64,000 bases of DNA. Source: Muricea muricata. Taxonomy: Eukaryota > Cnidaria > Anthozoa > Malacalcyonacea > Plexauridae. Under the pieces are notes generated by a model. The model ran no database searches. It was not told where the DNA came from and saw nothing but the letters and a program-made list of their open reading frames with translations. Below are positions 12,701-27,090 of the stretch, piece after piece. The stretch covers positions 8,442,118-8,506,117 of the forward strand of contig OY979725.1 in the NCBI GenBank assembly GCA_963855995.1, written 5' to 3'. The translations under genes were made by a program, and so were the position numbers. How positions within the stretch are numbered: the stretch's first letter is position 1; every line of letters starts with the position of its first letter.

Positions 12701-15700
12701 AGCACCGCAAACATGATTTTCGTCTTGGTAAGATAGGAAATTCGATTTAGAAGGTGCTTTTAGTCTTGAGTTTAGCCCTCAAAAAACATCATTTTAAGCT
12801 CTAAAACGATGCTGTTATTGATTTAAACAGTTTTTTGCGCTCAAATCGCTTCAAGAACGCTTAAAACGCGATTTTGATGATTCTGAGATCATTTTTTTTC
12901 ACTTGCAAAGAAAGTTTTAGGTTTTTTATTCCAGCATGTTGTTTCGCTCATTTCGATAGTTAGGGCACCGCAAAAATGATTCCCGACTTGGTAAGATCAA
13001 AAATTTCGATTTAGAAGGTGTCTTTTAGTCTTGAGTTTACCCTCAAAACATCATTTTAAGCTCTAAAACGTTGCCGTTATTGATTTAGACAGCTTTTTTG
13101 CTATCAAATTGCTTCCAAAACGCTTAAAACGCGATTTTGATCATTCTTAGATAACTTTTTTTACTTGCAAAGAAAATTTTAGGTTTTTCATTCCAGCATG
13201 TTTTTTTCGCTCATTTCGATAGTTAGAGGACCGCAAACATGATTTCCGACTTGGTAAGATCAGAAATTTTTATTTAGAAGGTGTCTTTTAGTCTTGAGTT
13301 TAGCCCTCAAATTATCATTTTAAGCTCTAAAACGATGCCGTTATTGATTTAGACAACTTTTTTTTCGCTCAAATCGCTTCCAGAACGCTTAAAACGCGAT
13401 TTTTATGATTCTGAGATCACTTTTTTTCACTTGCAAAGAATGTTTTAGCTTTTTCATTCAACATTTTATTTCACTCATTTCGACAGTTAGAGCACCGCAA
13501 ACATGATTTTCGTCTTGGTAAGATCAGAAATTTCGATTTAGAAGGTGCTTTTAGTTTTTAGTTTAGCCCTCAAAACATCATTTTAAGCTCTAAAACGATG
13601 CTGTTATTGAATTAAACAGCTTTTTCGCTTAAATCGCTTCCAGAACCCCTAAAACACGATTTTGATGATTCTGAGATCATTTTTTTCACTTGTAAAGAAA
13701 AGTTTTAGGTTTTTTATTGCAGCACGTTATTTCGCTCATTTCGACAGTTAGAGCACCGCAAACATGATTCCCGACTTGGTAAGATCAGAAATTTCGATTT
13801 AGAAGGTGTCTTTTAGTCTTGAGTTTAGCCCTCAAAACATCATTTTAAGCTCTAAAACGATGCCGTTATTGATTTAGACCGCTTTTTTGCGCTCAAATCG
13901 CTTCCAGAACGCTTAAAACGCGATTTTGATGATTCTGAGATCATTATTTTTTTCACTTGCAAAGAAAGTTTTAGGTTTTTCATTCCAGCATGTTGTTTCG
14001 CTCATTTCGATAGTTAGGGCACCGCAAACATGATTCTCGACTTGGTAAGATCAAAAATTTCGATTTAGAAGGTGTCTTTTAGTCTTGAGTTTACCCATCA
14101 AAACATCATTTTAAGCTCTAAAACGATGCCGTTATTGATTTAGACAGCTTTTTTGCTATCAAATTGCTTCCAGAACGCTTAAAACGCGATTTTTATGATT
14201 CTGAGATAACTTTTTTTACTTGCAAAGAAAGTTTTAGGTTTTTCATTCCGATCCAGCATGTTTTTGTCGCTCATTTCGATAGTTAGAGGACGGCAAACAT
14301 GATTCCCGACTTGGCAAGATCAAAAAAATTTTATTTAGAAGGTGTCTTTTAGTCTTGAGTTTAGCCCTCAAAACATCATTTTAAGCTCTAATACTTTGCC
14401 GTTATTGATTTAGACAGCTTTTTTGCGCTCAAATCGCTTCCAGGACGCTTAAAACGCGATTTTGATGATTCTGAGATCATTTTTTTTTCACTTGTAAAGA
14501 AAGTTTTAGGTTTTTCATTCCAGCATGCTGTTTCGCTCATTTCGATAGTTAGAGCAACGCAAACATAATTTCCGACTTGGTAAGATGTGAAATTTCGATT
14601 TAGAAAGTGTCTTTTAGTCTTGAGTTTAGCCCTCAAAAAACCATTTTAAGCTCTAAAACGTTGCCGTTATTGATTTAGACAGCTTTTTTGCTATCAAATT
14701 GCTTCCAGAACGCTTAAAACGCGATTTTGATGATTCTGACATAACTTTTTTTACTTCCAAAGAAAGTTTTAGGTTTTTCATTCCAGCATGTTGTTTCGGT
14801 CATTTCGATAGTTAGGGCACCGCAAACATGATTCCCGACTTGGTAAGATCAAAAATTCCGATTTAGAAGGTGTCTTTTAGTCTTGAGTTTAGCCCTAAAA
14901 ACATCATTTTAAGCTCTAAAACGTTCCCGTTATTGATTTAGACAGCTTTTTTCCTATCAAATTGCTTCCAGAACGCTTAAAACGCGATTTTGATCATTCT
15001 GAGATAACTTTTTTTATTTGCAAAGAAAGTTTTAGGTTTTTCATTCCAGCATGTTTTTTTCGCTCATTTCGATAGTTAGAGGACCGCAAACATGATTTCC
15101 GACTTGTTAAGATCAGAAATTTTTATTTAGAAGGTGTCTTTTAGTCTTGAGTTTAGCCCTTAAAACATCATTTTAAGCTCTAAAACGTTGCCGTTATTTA
15201 TTTAGACAAATTTTAAGCGTTCAAATCGCTTCCAGAACGCTTAAAAAGCGATTTTGATGATTCTGACATCACTTTTTTTCACTTGCAAAGAATGTTTTAG
15301 CTTTTTCATTCAACATTTTATTTCGCTCATTTCGACAGTTAGAGCACCGCAAACATGATTTTCGTCTTGGTAAGATAAGAAATTCGATTTAGAAGGTGCT
15401 TTTAGTCTTGAGTTTAGCCCTCAAAAAACATCATTTTAAGCTCTAAAACGATGCTGTTATTGATTTAAACAGTTTTTTGCGCTCAAATCGCTTCAAGAAC
15501 GCTTAAAACGCGATTTTGATGATTCTGAGATCATTTTTTTTCACTTGCAAAGAAAGTTTTAGGTTTTTTATTCCAGCATGTTGTTTCGCTCATTTCGATA
15601 GTTAGGGCACCGCAAAAATGATTCCCGACTTGGTAAGATCAAAAATTTCGATTTAGAAGGTGTCTTTTAGTCTTGAGTTTACCCTCAAAACATCAATTTA

Positions 15701-16850
15701 AGCTCTAAAACGTTGCCGTTATTGATTTAGACAGCCTTTTTGCTATCAAATTGCTTCCAAAACGCTTAAAACGCGATTTTGATCATTCTTAGATAACTTT
15801 TTTTACTTGCAAAAAAAGTTTTAGGTTTTTCATTCCAGCATGTTTTTTTCGCTCATTTCGATGGTTAGAGGACAGCAAACATGATTTCCGACTTGGTAAG
15901 ATCAGAAATTTTTATATAAAAGGTGTCTTTTAGTCTTGAGTTTAGCCCTCAAAACATCATTTTAAGCTCTAAAACGATGCCGTTATTGATTTAGACAACT
16001 TTTTTTCGCTCAAATCGCTTCCAGAACGCTTAAAACGCGATTTTTATTATTCTGAGATCACTTTTTTTCACTTGCAAAGAATGTTTTAGCTTTTTCATTC
16101 AACATTTTATTTCACTCATTTCGACAGTTAGAGCACCGCAAACATGATTTTCGTCTTGGTAAGATCAGAAATTTCGATTTAGAAGGTGCTTTTAGTCTTG
16201 AGTTTAGCCCTCAAAACATAATTTTAAGCTCTAAAACGATGCTGTTATTGATTTAAACAGCTTTTTCGCTCAAATCGCTTCCAGAACCCCTAAAACGCTA
16301 TTTTGATGATTCTGAGATCATATCTTTTCACTTGCAAAGAAAGTTTTAGGTTTTTTATTCCAGCACGTTATTTCACTCATTTCGATAGTTAGAGGACCGC
16401 AAACATGATTCCCGACTTGGTAAGATCAGAAATTTCGATTTAGAAGGTGTCTTTTAGTCTTGAGTTTAGCCCGCAAAACATCATTTTAAGCTCTAAAACG
16501 TTGCCGTTATCGGTTTAGACAGCTTTTTTGCGCTCAAATCGCTTCCAGAACGCTTAAAACGCGATTTTGATGATTCTGAGATCATTTTTTTCACTTGTAA
16601 AGAAAGTTTTAGGTTTTTTATTGCAGCACGTTATTTCGCTCATTTCGACAGTTAGAGCACCGCAAACATGATTCCCGACTTGGTAAGATCAGAAATTTCG
16701 ATTTAGAAGGTGTCTTTTAGTCTTGAGTTTAGCCCTCAAAACATCATTTTAAGCTCTAAAACGATGCCGTTATTGATTTAGACCGCTTTTTTGCGCTCAA
16801 ATCGCTTCCAGAACGCTTAAAACGCGATTTTGATGATTCTGAGATCATTA
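9800..16850 (+). repeat. 10-mer HOR, period 2642 bp (~2.7 copies)
   Basis: The variant aatactttgccg occurs near 11748 and 14390, 2642 bp apart, and neighbouring markers (ttccgatccagcatg, ctcaaattatc, gaattaaacag) keep the same spacing. From about 15690 the third copy stays in the same monomer register but is visibly more diverged: catcaattta replaces catcatttta and tatataaaagg replaces tatttagaagg. Edges are approximate. Confidence 0.85.
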
Positions 16851-18310
16851 TTTTTTTCACTTGCAAAGAAAGTTTTAGGTTTTTCATTCCAGCATGCTGT
16901 TACGCTCATTTCGATAGTGCACCGCAAACATGATTTCCGACTTGGTAAGATGTGAAATTTCGATTTAGAAGGTGTCCTTTAGCCTTCAGTTTAGCCTTCA
17001 AAACATCATTTTAAGCTCTAAAACGTTGCCGTTATTGATTTAGACAGCTTTTTTGCTATCAAATTGCTTCCAAAACGCTTAAAACGCGATTTTGATCATT
17101 CTTAGATAACTTTTTTTACTTGCAAAAAAAGTTTTAGGTTTTTCATTCCAGCATGTTTTTTTCGCTCATTTCGATGGTTAGAGGACAGCAAACATGATTT
17201 CCGACTTGGTAAGATCAGAAATTTTTATATAAAAGGTGTCTTTTAGTCTTGAGTTTAGCCCTCAAAACATCATTTTAAGCTCTAAAACGATGCCGTTATT
17301 GATTTAGACAACTTTTTTTCGCTCAAATCGCTTCCAGAACGCTTAAAACGCGATTTTTATTATTCTGAGATCACTTTTTTTCACTTGCAAAGAATGTTTT
17401 AGCTTTTTCATTCAACATTTTATTTCACTCATTTCGACAGTTAGAGCACCGCAAACATGATTTTCGTCTTGGTAAGATCAGAAATTTCGATTTAGAAGGT
17501 GCTTTTAGTCTTGAGTTTAGCCCTCAAAACATAATTTTAAGCTCTAAAACGATGCTGTTATTGATTTAAACAGCTTTTTCGCTCAAATCGCTTCCAGAAC
17601 CCCTAAAACGCTATTTTGATGATTCTGAGATCATATCTTTTCACTTGCAAAGAAAGTTTTAGGTTTTTTATTCCAGCACGTTATTTCACTCATTTCGATA
17701 GTTAGAGGACCGCAAACATGATTCCCGACTTGGTAAGATCAGAAATTTCGATTTAGAAGGTGTCTTTTAGTCTTGAGTTTAGCCCGCAAAACATCATTTT
17801 AAGCTCTAAAACGTTGCCGTTATCGGTTTAGACAGCTTTTTTGCGCTCAAATCGCTTCCAGAACGCTTAAAACGCGATTTTGATGATTCTGAGATCATTT
17901 TTTTCACTTGTAAAGAAAGTTTTAGGTTTTTTATTGCAGCACGTTATTTCGCTCATTTCGACAGTTAGAGCACCGCAAACATGATTCCCGACTTGGTAAG
18001 ATCAGAAATTTCGATTTAGAAGGTGTCTTTTAGTCTTGAGTTTAGCCCTCAAAACATCATTTTAAGCTCTAAAACGATGCCGTTATTGATTTAGACCGCT
18101 TTTTTGCGCTCAAATCGCTTCCAGAACGCTTAAAACGCGATTTTGATGATTCTGAGATCATTATTTTTTCACTTCCAAAGAAAGTTTTAGGTTTTTCATT
18201 CCAGCATGCTGTTTCGCTCATTTCGATAGTGCACCGCAAACATGATTTCCGACTTGGTAAGATGTGAAATTTCGATTTAGAAGGTGTCCTTTAGCCTTCA
18301 GTTTAGCCTT
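15697..18310 (+). repeat. Tandem 5-mer pair, period 1313 bp
   Basis: The variants atggttagaggacagc (15861 and 17174) and ccgttatcggtttag (cggttt at 16511 and 17824) recur 1313 bp apart, which is five monomers. This pair lies at the diverged end of the 10-mer HOR and resembles 1.98-3.0 kb (offset about 13,700-13,710 bp). Confidence 0.75.
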
Positions 18311-18499
18311 CAAAACATCATTTTAAGCTCTAAAACGATGCCGTTATTGATTTAGACAGCTTTTTTGCTATCAAATTGCTTCCAGAACGCTTAAAACGCA
18401 ATTTTGATGATCCTGAGATAACTTTTTTTACTTGCAAAGAAAGTTTTAGGTTTTTCATTCCACCATGTTTTTTTCGCTCATTTCGACTGTTAGAGCACC

Positions 18500-21400
18500 G
18501 CGAACATGATTTTCGTCTTGGTAAGATCAGAAATTTTTATTTAGAAGGTGTCTTTTAGTCTTGAGTTTAGCCCTTAAAACATCATTTTAAGCTCTAAAAC
18601 GTTGCCGTTATTTATTTAGACAAATTTTAAGCGTTCAAATCGCTTCCAGAACGCTTAAAAAGCGATTTTGATGATTCTGACATCACTTTTTTTCACTTGC
18701 AAAGAATGTTTTAGCTTTTTCATTCAACATTTTATTTCGCTCATTTCGACAGTTAGAGCACCGCAAACATGATTTTCGTCTTCGTAAGATAAGAAATTCG
18801 ATTTAGAAGGTGCTTTTAGTCTTGAGTTTAGCCCTCAAAAAACATCATTTTAAGCTCTAAAACGATGCTGTTATTGATTTAAACAGTTTTTTGCGCTCAA
18901 ATCGCTTCAAGAACGCTTAAAACGCGATTTTGATGATTCTGAGATCATTTTTTTTCACTTGCAAAGAAAGTTTTAGGTTTTTTATTCCAGCATGTTGTTT
19001 CGCTCATTTCGATAGTTAGGGCACCGCAAAAATGATTCCCGACTTGGTAAGATCAAAAATTTCGATTTAGAAGGTGTCTTTTAGTCTTGAGTTTACCCTC
19101 AAAACATCATTTTAAGCTCTAAAACGTTGCCGTTATTGATTTAGACAGCTTTTTTGCTATCAAATTGCTTCCAAAACGCTTAAAACGCGATTTTGATCAT
19201 TCTTAGATAACTTTTTTTACTTGCAAAGAAAGTTTTAGGTTTTTCATTCCAGCATGTTTTTTTCGCTCATTTCGATAGTTAGAGGACCGCAAACATGATT
19301 TCCGACTTGGTAAGATCAGAAATTTTTATTTAGAAGGTGTCTTTTAGTCTTGAGTTTAGCCCTCAAATTATCATTTTAAGCTCTAAAACGATGCCGTTAT
19401 TGATTTAGACAACTTTTTTTCGCTCAAATCGCTTCCAGAACGCTTAAAACGCGATTTTTATGATTCTGAGATCACTTTTTTTCACTTCCAAAGAATGTTT
19501 TAGCTTTTTCATTCAACATTTTATTTCACTCATTTCGACAGTTAGAGCACCGCAAACATGATTTTCGTCTTGGTAAGATCAGAAATTTCGATTTAGAAGG
19601 TGCTTTTAGTTTTTAGTTTAGCCCTCAAAACATCATTTTAAGCTCTAAAACGATGCTGTTATTGAATTAAACAGCTTTTTCGCTCAAATCGCTTCCAGAA
19701 CCCCTAAAACACGATTTTGATGATTCTGAGATCATTTTTTTCACTTGTAAAGAAAAGTTTTAGGTTTTTTATTGCAGCACGTTATTTCGCTCATTTCGAC
19801 AGTTAGAGCACCGCAAACATGATTCCCGACTTGGTAAGATCAGAAATTTCGATTTAGAAGGTGTCTTTTAGTCTTGAGTTTAGCCCTCAAAACATCATTT
19901 TAAGCTCTAAAACGATGCCGTTATTGATTTAGACCGCTTTTTTGCGCTCAAATCGCTTCCAGAACGCTTAAAACGCGATTTTGATGATTCTGAGATCATT
20001 ATTTTTTTCACTTGCAAAGAAAGTTTTAGGTTTTTCATTCCAGCATGTTGTTTCGCTCATTTCGATAGTTAGGGCACCGCAAACATGATTCTCGACTTGG
20101 TAAGATCAAAAATTTCGATTTAGAAGGTGTCTTTTAGTCTTGAGTTTACCCATCAAAACATCATTTTAAGCTCTAAAACGATGCCGTTATTGATTTAGAC
20201 AGCTTTTTTGCTATCAAATTGCTTCCAGAACGCTTAAAACGCGATTTTTATGATTCTGAGATAACTTTTTTTACTTGCAAAGAAAGTTTTAGGTTTTTCA
20301 TTCCGATCCAGCATGTTTTTGTCGCTCATTTCGATAGTTAGAGGACGGCAAACATGATTCCCGACTTGGCAAGATCAAAAAAATTTTATTTAGAAGGTGT
20401 CTTTTAGTCTTGAGTTTAGCCCTCAAAACATCATTTTAAGCTCTAATACTTTGCCGTTATTGATTTAGACAGCTTTTTTGCGCTCAAATCGCTTCCAGGA
20501 CGCTTAAAACGCGATTTTGATGATTCTGAGATCATTTTTTTTTCACTTGTAAAGAAAGTTTTAGGTTTTTCATTCCAGCATGTTGTTTCGCTCATTTCGA
20601 TAGTTAGAGCAACGCAAACATAATTTCCGACTTGGTAAGATGTGAAATTTCGATTTAGAAAGTGTCTTTTAGTCTTGAGTTTAGCCCTCAAAAAACCATT
20701 TTAAGCTCTAAAACGTTGCCGTTATTGATTTAGACAGCTTTTTTGCTATCAAATTGCTTCCAGAACGCTTAAAACGCGATTTTGATGATTCTGACATAAC
20801 TTTTTTTACTTCCAAAGAAAGTTTTAGGTTTTTCATTCCAGCATGTTGTTTCGCTCATTTCGATAGTTAGGGCACCGCAAACATGATTCCCGACTTGGTA
20901 AGATCAAAAATTCCGATTTAGAAGGTGTCTTTTAGTCTTGAGTTTAGCCCTAAAAACATCATTTTAAGCTCTAAAACGTTCCCGTTATTGATTTAGACAG
21001 CTTTTTTCCTATCAAATTGCTTCCAGAACGCTTAAAACGCGATTTTGATCATTCTGAGATAACTTTTTTTATTTGCAAAGAAAGTTTTAGGTTTTTCATT
21101 CCAGCATGTTTTTTTCGCTCATTTCGATAGTTAGAGGACCGCAAACATGATTTCCGACTTGTTAAGATCAGAAATTTTTATTTAGAAGGTGTCTTTTAGT
21201 CTTGAGTTTAGCCCTTAAAACATCATTTTAAGCTCTAAAACGTTGCCGTTATTTATTTAGACAAATTTTAAGCGTTCAAATCGCTTCCAGAACGCTTAAA
21301 AAGCGATTTTGATGATTCTGACATCACTTTTTTTCACTTGCAAAGAATGTTTTAGCTTTTTCATTCAACATTTTATTTCGCTCATTTCGACAGTTAGAGC

Positions 21401-24400
21401 ACCGCAAACATGATTTTCGTCTTGGTAAGATAGGAAATTCGATTTAGAAGGTGCTTTTAGTCTTGAGTTTAGCTCTCAAAAAACATCATTTTAAGCTCTA
21501 AAACGATGCTGTTATTGATTTAAACAGTTTTTTGCGCTCAAATCGCTTCAAGAACGCTTAAAACGCGATTTTGATGATTCTGAGATCATTTTTTTTCACT
21601 TGCAAAGAAAGTTTTAGGTTTTTTATTCCAGCATGTTGTTTCGCTCATTTCGATAGTTAGGGCACCGCAAAAATGATTCCCGACTTGGTAAGATCAAAAA
21701 TTTCGATTTAGAAGGTGTCTTTTAGTCTTGAGTTTACCCTCAAAACATCATTTTAAGCTCTAAAACGTTGCCGTTATTGATTTAGACAGCTTTTTTGCTA
21801 TCAAATTGCTTCCAAAACGCTTAAAACGCGATTTTGATCATTCTTAGATAACTTTTTTTACTTGCAAAGAAAGTTTTAGGTTTTTCATTCCAGCATGTTT
21901 TTTTCGCTCATTTCGATAGTTAGAGGACCGCAAACATGATTTCCGACTTGGTAAGATCAGAAATTTTTATTTAGAAGGTGTCTTTTAGTCTTGAGTTTAG
22001 CCCTCAAATTATCATTTTAAGCTCTAAAACGATGCCGTTATTGATTTAGACAACTTTTTTTTCGCTCAAATCGCTTCCAGAACGCTTAAAACGCGATTTT
22101 TATGATTCTGAGATCACTTTTTTTCACTTGCAAAGAATGTTTTAGCTTTTTCATTCAACATTTTATTTCACTCATTTCGACAGTTAGAGCACCGCAAACA
22201 TGATTTTCGTCTTGGTAAGATCAGAAATTTCGATTTAGAAGGTGCTTTTAGTTTTTAGTTTAGCCCTCAAAACATCATTTTAAGCTCTAAAACGATGCTG
22301 TTATTGAATTAAACAGCTTTTTCGCTCAAATCGCTTCCAGAACCCCTAAAACACGATTTTGATGATTCTGAGATCATTTTTTTCACTTGTAAAGAAAAGT
22401 TTTAGGTTTTTTATTGCAGCACGTTATTTCGCTCATTTCGACAGTTAGAGCACCGCAAACATGATTCCCGACTTGGTAAGATCAGAAATTTCGATTTAGA
22501 AGGTGTCTTTTAGTCTTGAGTTTAGCCCTCAAAACATCATTTTAAGCTCTAAAACGATGCCGTTATTGATTTAGACCGCTTTTTTGCGCTCAAATCGCTT
22601 CCAGAACGCTTAAAACGCGATTTTGATGATTCTGAGATCATTATTTTTTTCACTTGCAAAGAAAGTTTTAGGTTTTTCATTCCAGCATGTTGTTTCGCTC
22701 ATTTCGATAGTTAGGGCACCGCAAACATGATTCTCGACTTGGTAAGATCAAAAATTTCGATTTAGAAGGTGTCTTTTAGTCTTGAGTTTACCCATCAAAA
22801 CATCATTTTAAGCTCTAAAACGATGCCGTTATTGATTTAGACAGCTTTTTTGCTATCAAATTGCTTCCAGAACGCTTAAAACGCGATTTTTATGATTCTG
22901 AGATAACTTTTTTTACTTGCAAAGAAAGTTTTAGGTTTTTCATTCCGATCCAGCATGTTTTTGTCGCTCATTTCGATAGTTAGAGGACGGCAAACATGAT
23001 TCCCGACTTGGCAAGATCAAAAAAATTTTATTTAGAAGGTGTCTTTTAGTCTTGAGTTTAGCCCTCAAAACATCATTTTAAGCTCTAATACTTTGCCGTT
23101 ATTGATTTAGACAGCTTTTTTGCGCTCAAATCGCTTCCAGGACGCTTAAAACGCGATTTTGATGATTCTGAGATCATTTTTTTTTCACTTGTAAAGAAAG
23201 TTTTAGGTTTTTCATTCCAGCATGTTGTTTCGCTCATTTCGATAGTTAGAGCAACGCAAACATAATTTCCGACTTGGTAAGATGTGAAATTTCGATTTAG
23301 AAAGTGTCTTTTAGTCTTGAGTTTAGCCCTCAAAAAACCATTTTAAGCTCTAAAACGTTGCCGTTATTGATTTAGACAGCTTTTTTGCTATCAAATTGCT
23401 TCCAGAACGCTTAAAACGCGATTTTGATGATTCTGACATAACTTTTTTTACTTCCAAAGAAAGTTTTAGGTTTTTCATTCCAGCATGTTGTTTCGCTCAT
23501 TTCGATAGTTAGGGCACCGCAAACATGATTCCCGACTTGGTAAGATCAAAAATTCCGATTTAGAAGGTGTCTTTTAGTCTTGAGTTTAGCCCTAAAAACA
23601 TCATTTTAAGCTCTAAAACGTTCCCGTTATTGATTTAGACAGCTTTTTTCCTATCAAATTGCTTCCAGAACGCTTAAAACGCGATTTTGATCATTCTGAG
23701 ATAACTTTTTTTATTTGCAAAGAAAGTTTTAGGTTTTTCATTCCAGCATGTTTTTTTCGCTCATTTCGATAGTTAGAGGACCGCAAACATGATTTCCGAC
23801 TTGTTAAGATCAGAAATTTTTATTTAGAAGGTGTCTTTTAGTCTTGAGTTTAGCCCTTAAAACATCATTTTAAGCTCTAAAACGTTGCCGTTATTTATTT
23901 AGACAAATTTTAAGCGTTCAAATCGCTTCCAGAACGCTTAAAAAGCGATTTTGATGATTCTGACATCACTTTTTTTCACTTGCAAAGAATGTTTTAGCTT
24001 TTTCATTCAACATTTTATTTCGCTCATTTCGACAGTTAGAGCACCGCAAACATGATTTTCGTCTTGGTAAGATAGGAAATTCGATTTAGAAGGTGCTTTT
24101 AGTCTTGAGTTTAGCTCTCAAAAAACATCATTTTAAGCTCTAAAACGATGCTGTTATTGATTTAAACAGTTTTTTGCGCTCAAATCGCTTCAAGAACGCT
24201 TAAAACGCGATTTTGATGATTCTGAGATCATTTTTTTTCACTTGCAAAGAAAGTTTTAGGTTTTTTATTCCAGCATGTTGTTTCGCTCATTTCGATAGTT
24301 AGGGCACCGCAAAAATGATTCCCGACTTGGTAAGATCAAAAATTTCGATTTAGAAGGTGTCTTTTAGTCTTGAGTTTACCCTCAAAACATCATTTTAAGC

Positions 24401-27090
24401 TCTAAAACGTTGCCGTTATTGATTTAGACAGCTTTTTTGCTATCAAATTGCTTCCAAAACGCTTAAAACGCGATTTTGATCATTCTTAGATAACTTTTTT
24501 TACTTGCAAAGAAAGTTTTAGGTTTTTCATTCCAGCATGTTTTTTTCGCTCATTTCGATAGTTAGAGGACCGCAAACATGATTTCCGACTTGGTAAGATC
24601 AGAAATTTTTATTTAGAAGGTGTCTTTTAGTCTTGAGTTTAGCCCTCAAATTATCATTTTAAGCTCTAAAACGATGCCGTTATTGATTTAGACAACTTTT
24701 TTTTCGCTCAAATCGCTTCCAGAACGCTTAAAACGCGATTTTTATGATTCTGAGATCACTTTTTTTCACTTGCAAAGAATGTTTTAGCTTTTTCATTCAA
24801 CATTTTATTTCACTCATTTCGACAGTTAGAGCACCGCAAACATGATTTTCGTCTTGGTAAGATCAGAAATTTCGATTTAGAAGGTGCTTTTAGTTTTTAG
24901 TTTAGCCCTCAAAACATCATTTTAAGCTCTAAAACGATGCTGTTATTGAATTAAACAGCTTTTTCGCTCAAATCGCTTCCAGAACCCCTAAAACACGATT
25001 TTGATGATTCTGAGATCATTTTTTTCACTTGTAAAGAAAAGTTTTAGGTTTTTTATTGCAGCACGTTATTTCGCTCATTTCGACAGTTAGAGCACCGCAA
25101 ACATGATTCCCGACTTGGTAAGATCAGAAATTTCGATTTAGAAGGTGTCTTTTAGTCTTGAGTTTAGCCCTCAAAACATCATTTTAAGCTCTAAAACGAT
25201 GCCGTTATTGATTTAGACCGCTTTTTTGCGCTCAAATCGCTTCCAGAACGCTTAAAACGCGATTTTGATGATTCTGAGATCATTATTTTTTTCACTTGCA
25301 AAGAAAGTTTTAGGTTTTTCATTCCAGCATGTTGTTTCGCTCATTTCGATAGTTAGGGCACCGCAAACATGATTCTCGACTTGGTAAGATCAAAAATTTC
25401 GATTTAGAAGGTGTCTTTTAGTCTTGAGTTTACCCATCAAAACATCATTTTAAGCTCTAAAACGATGCCGTTATTGATTTAGACAGCTTTTTTGCTATCA
25501 AATTGCTTCCAGAACGCTTAAAACGCGATTTTTATGATTCTGAGATAACTTTTTTTACTTGCAAAGAAAGTTTTAGGTTTTTCATTCCGATCCAGCATGT
25601 TTTTGTCGCTCATTTCGATAGTTAGAGGACGGCAAACATGATTCCCGACTTGGCAAGATCAAAAAAATTTTATTTAGAAGGTGTCTTTTAGTCTTGAGTT
25701 TAGCCCTCAAAACATCATTTTAAGCTCTAATACTTTGCCGTTATTGATTTAGACAGCTTTTTTGCGCTCAAATCGCTTCCAGGACGCTTAAAACGCGATT
25801 TTGATGATTCTGAGATCATTTTTTTTTCACTTGTAAAGAAAGTTTTAGGTTTTTCATTCCAGCATGTTGTTTCGCTCATTTCGATAGTTAGAGCAACGCA
25901 AACATAATTTCCGACTTGGTAAGATGTGAAATTTCGATTTAGAAAGTGTCTTTTAGTCTTGAGTTTAGCCCTCAAAAAACCATTTTAAGCTCTAAAACGT
26001 TGCCGTTATTGATTTAGACAGCTTTTTTGCTATCAAATTGCTTCCAGAACGCTTAAAACGCGATTTTGATGATTCTGACATAACTTTTTTTACTTCCAAA
26101 GAAAGTTTTAGGTTTTTCATTCCAGCATGTTGTTTCGCTCATTTCGATAGTTAGGGCACCGCAAACATGATTCCCGACTTGGTAAGATCAAAAATTCCGA
26201 TTTAGAAGGTGTCTTTTAGTCTTGAGTTTAGCCCTAAAAACATCATTTTAAGCTCTAAAACGTTCCCGTTATTGATTTAGACAGCTTTTTTCCTATCAAA
26301 TTGCTTCCAGAACGCTTAAAACGCGATTTTGATCATTCTGAGATAACTTTTTTTATTTGCAAAGAAAGTTTTAGGTTTTTCATTCCAGCATGTTTTTTTC
26401 GCTCATTTCGATAGTTAGAGGACCGCAAACATGATTTCCGACTTGTTAAGATCAGAAATTTTTATTTAGAAGGTGTCTTTTAGTCTTGAGTTTAGCCCTT
26501 AAAACATCATTTTAAGCTCTAAAACGTTGCCGTTATTTATTTAGACAAATTTTAAGCGTTCAAATCGCTTCCAGAACGCTTAAAAAGCGATTTTGATGAT
26601 TCTGACATCACTTTTTTTCACTTGCAAAGAATGTTTTAGCTTTTTCATTCAACATTTTATTTCGCTCATTTCGACAGTTAGAGCACCGCAAACATGATTT
26701 TCGTCTTGGTAAGATAGGAAATTCGATTTAGAAGGTGCTTTTAGTCTTGAGTTTAGCCCTCAAAAAACATCATTTTAAGCTCTAAAACGATGCTGTTATT
26801 GATTTAAACAGTTTTTTGCGCTCAAATCGCTTCAAGAACGCTTAAAACGCGATTTTGATGATTCTGAGATCATTTTTTTTCACTTGCAAAGAAAGTTTTA
26901 GGTTTTTTATTCCAGCATGTTGTTTCGCTCATTTCGATAGTTAGGGCACCGCAAAAATGATTCCCGACTTGGTAAGATCAAAAATTTCGATTTAGAAGGT
27001 GTCTTTTAGTCTTGAGTTTACCCTCAAAACATCATTTTAAGCTCTAAAACGTTGCCGTTATTGATTTAGACAGCTTTTTTGCTATCAAAT
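18500..27090 (+). repeat. 10-mer HOR, period 2642 bp (~3.3 copies)
   Basis: This is the most regular HOR tract in the window. The unit marker aatactttgccg occurs near 20445, 23087 and 25729 at exact 2642-bp steps, and agataggaaattcg repeats at the same step. I saw only occasional single-base differences between units. The tract ends near 27090, where the sequence switches to atttcttccaaaacgc. Confidence 0.9.
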
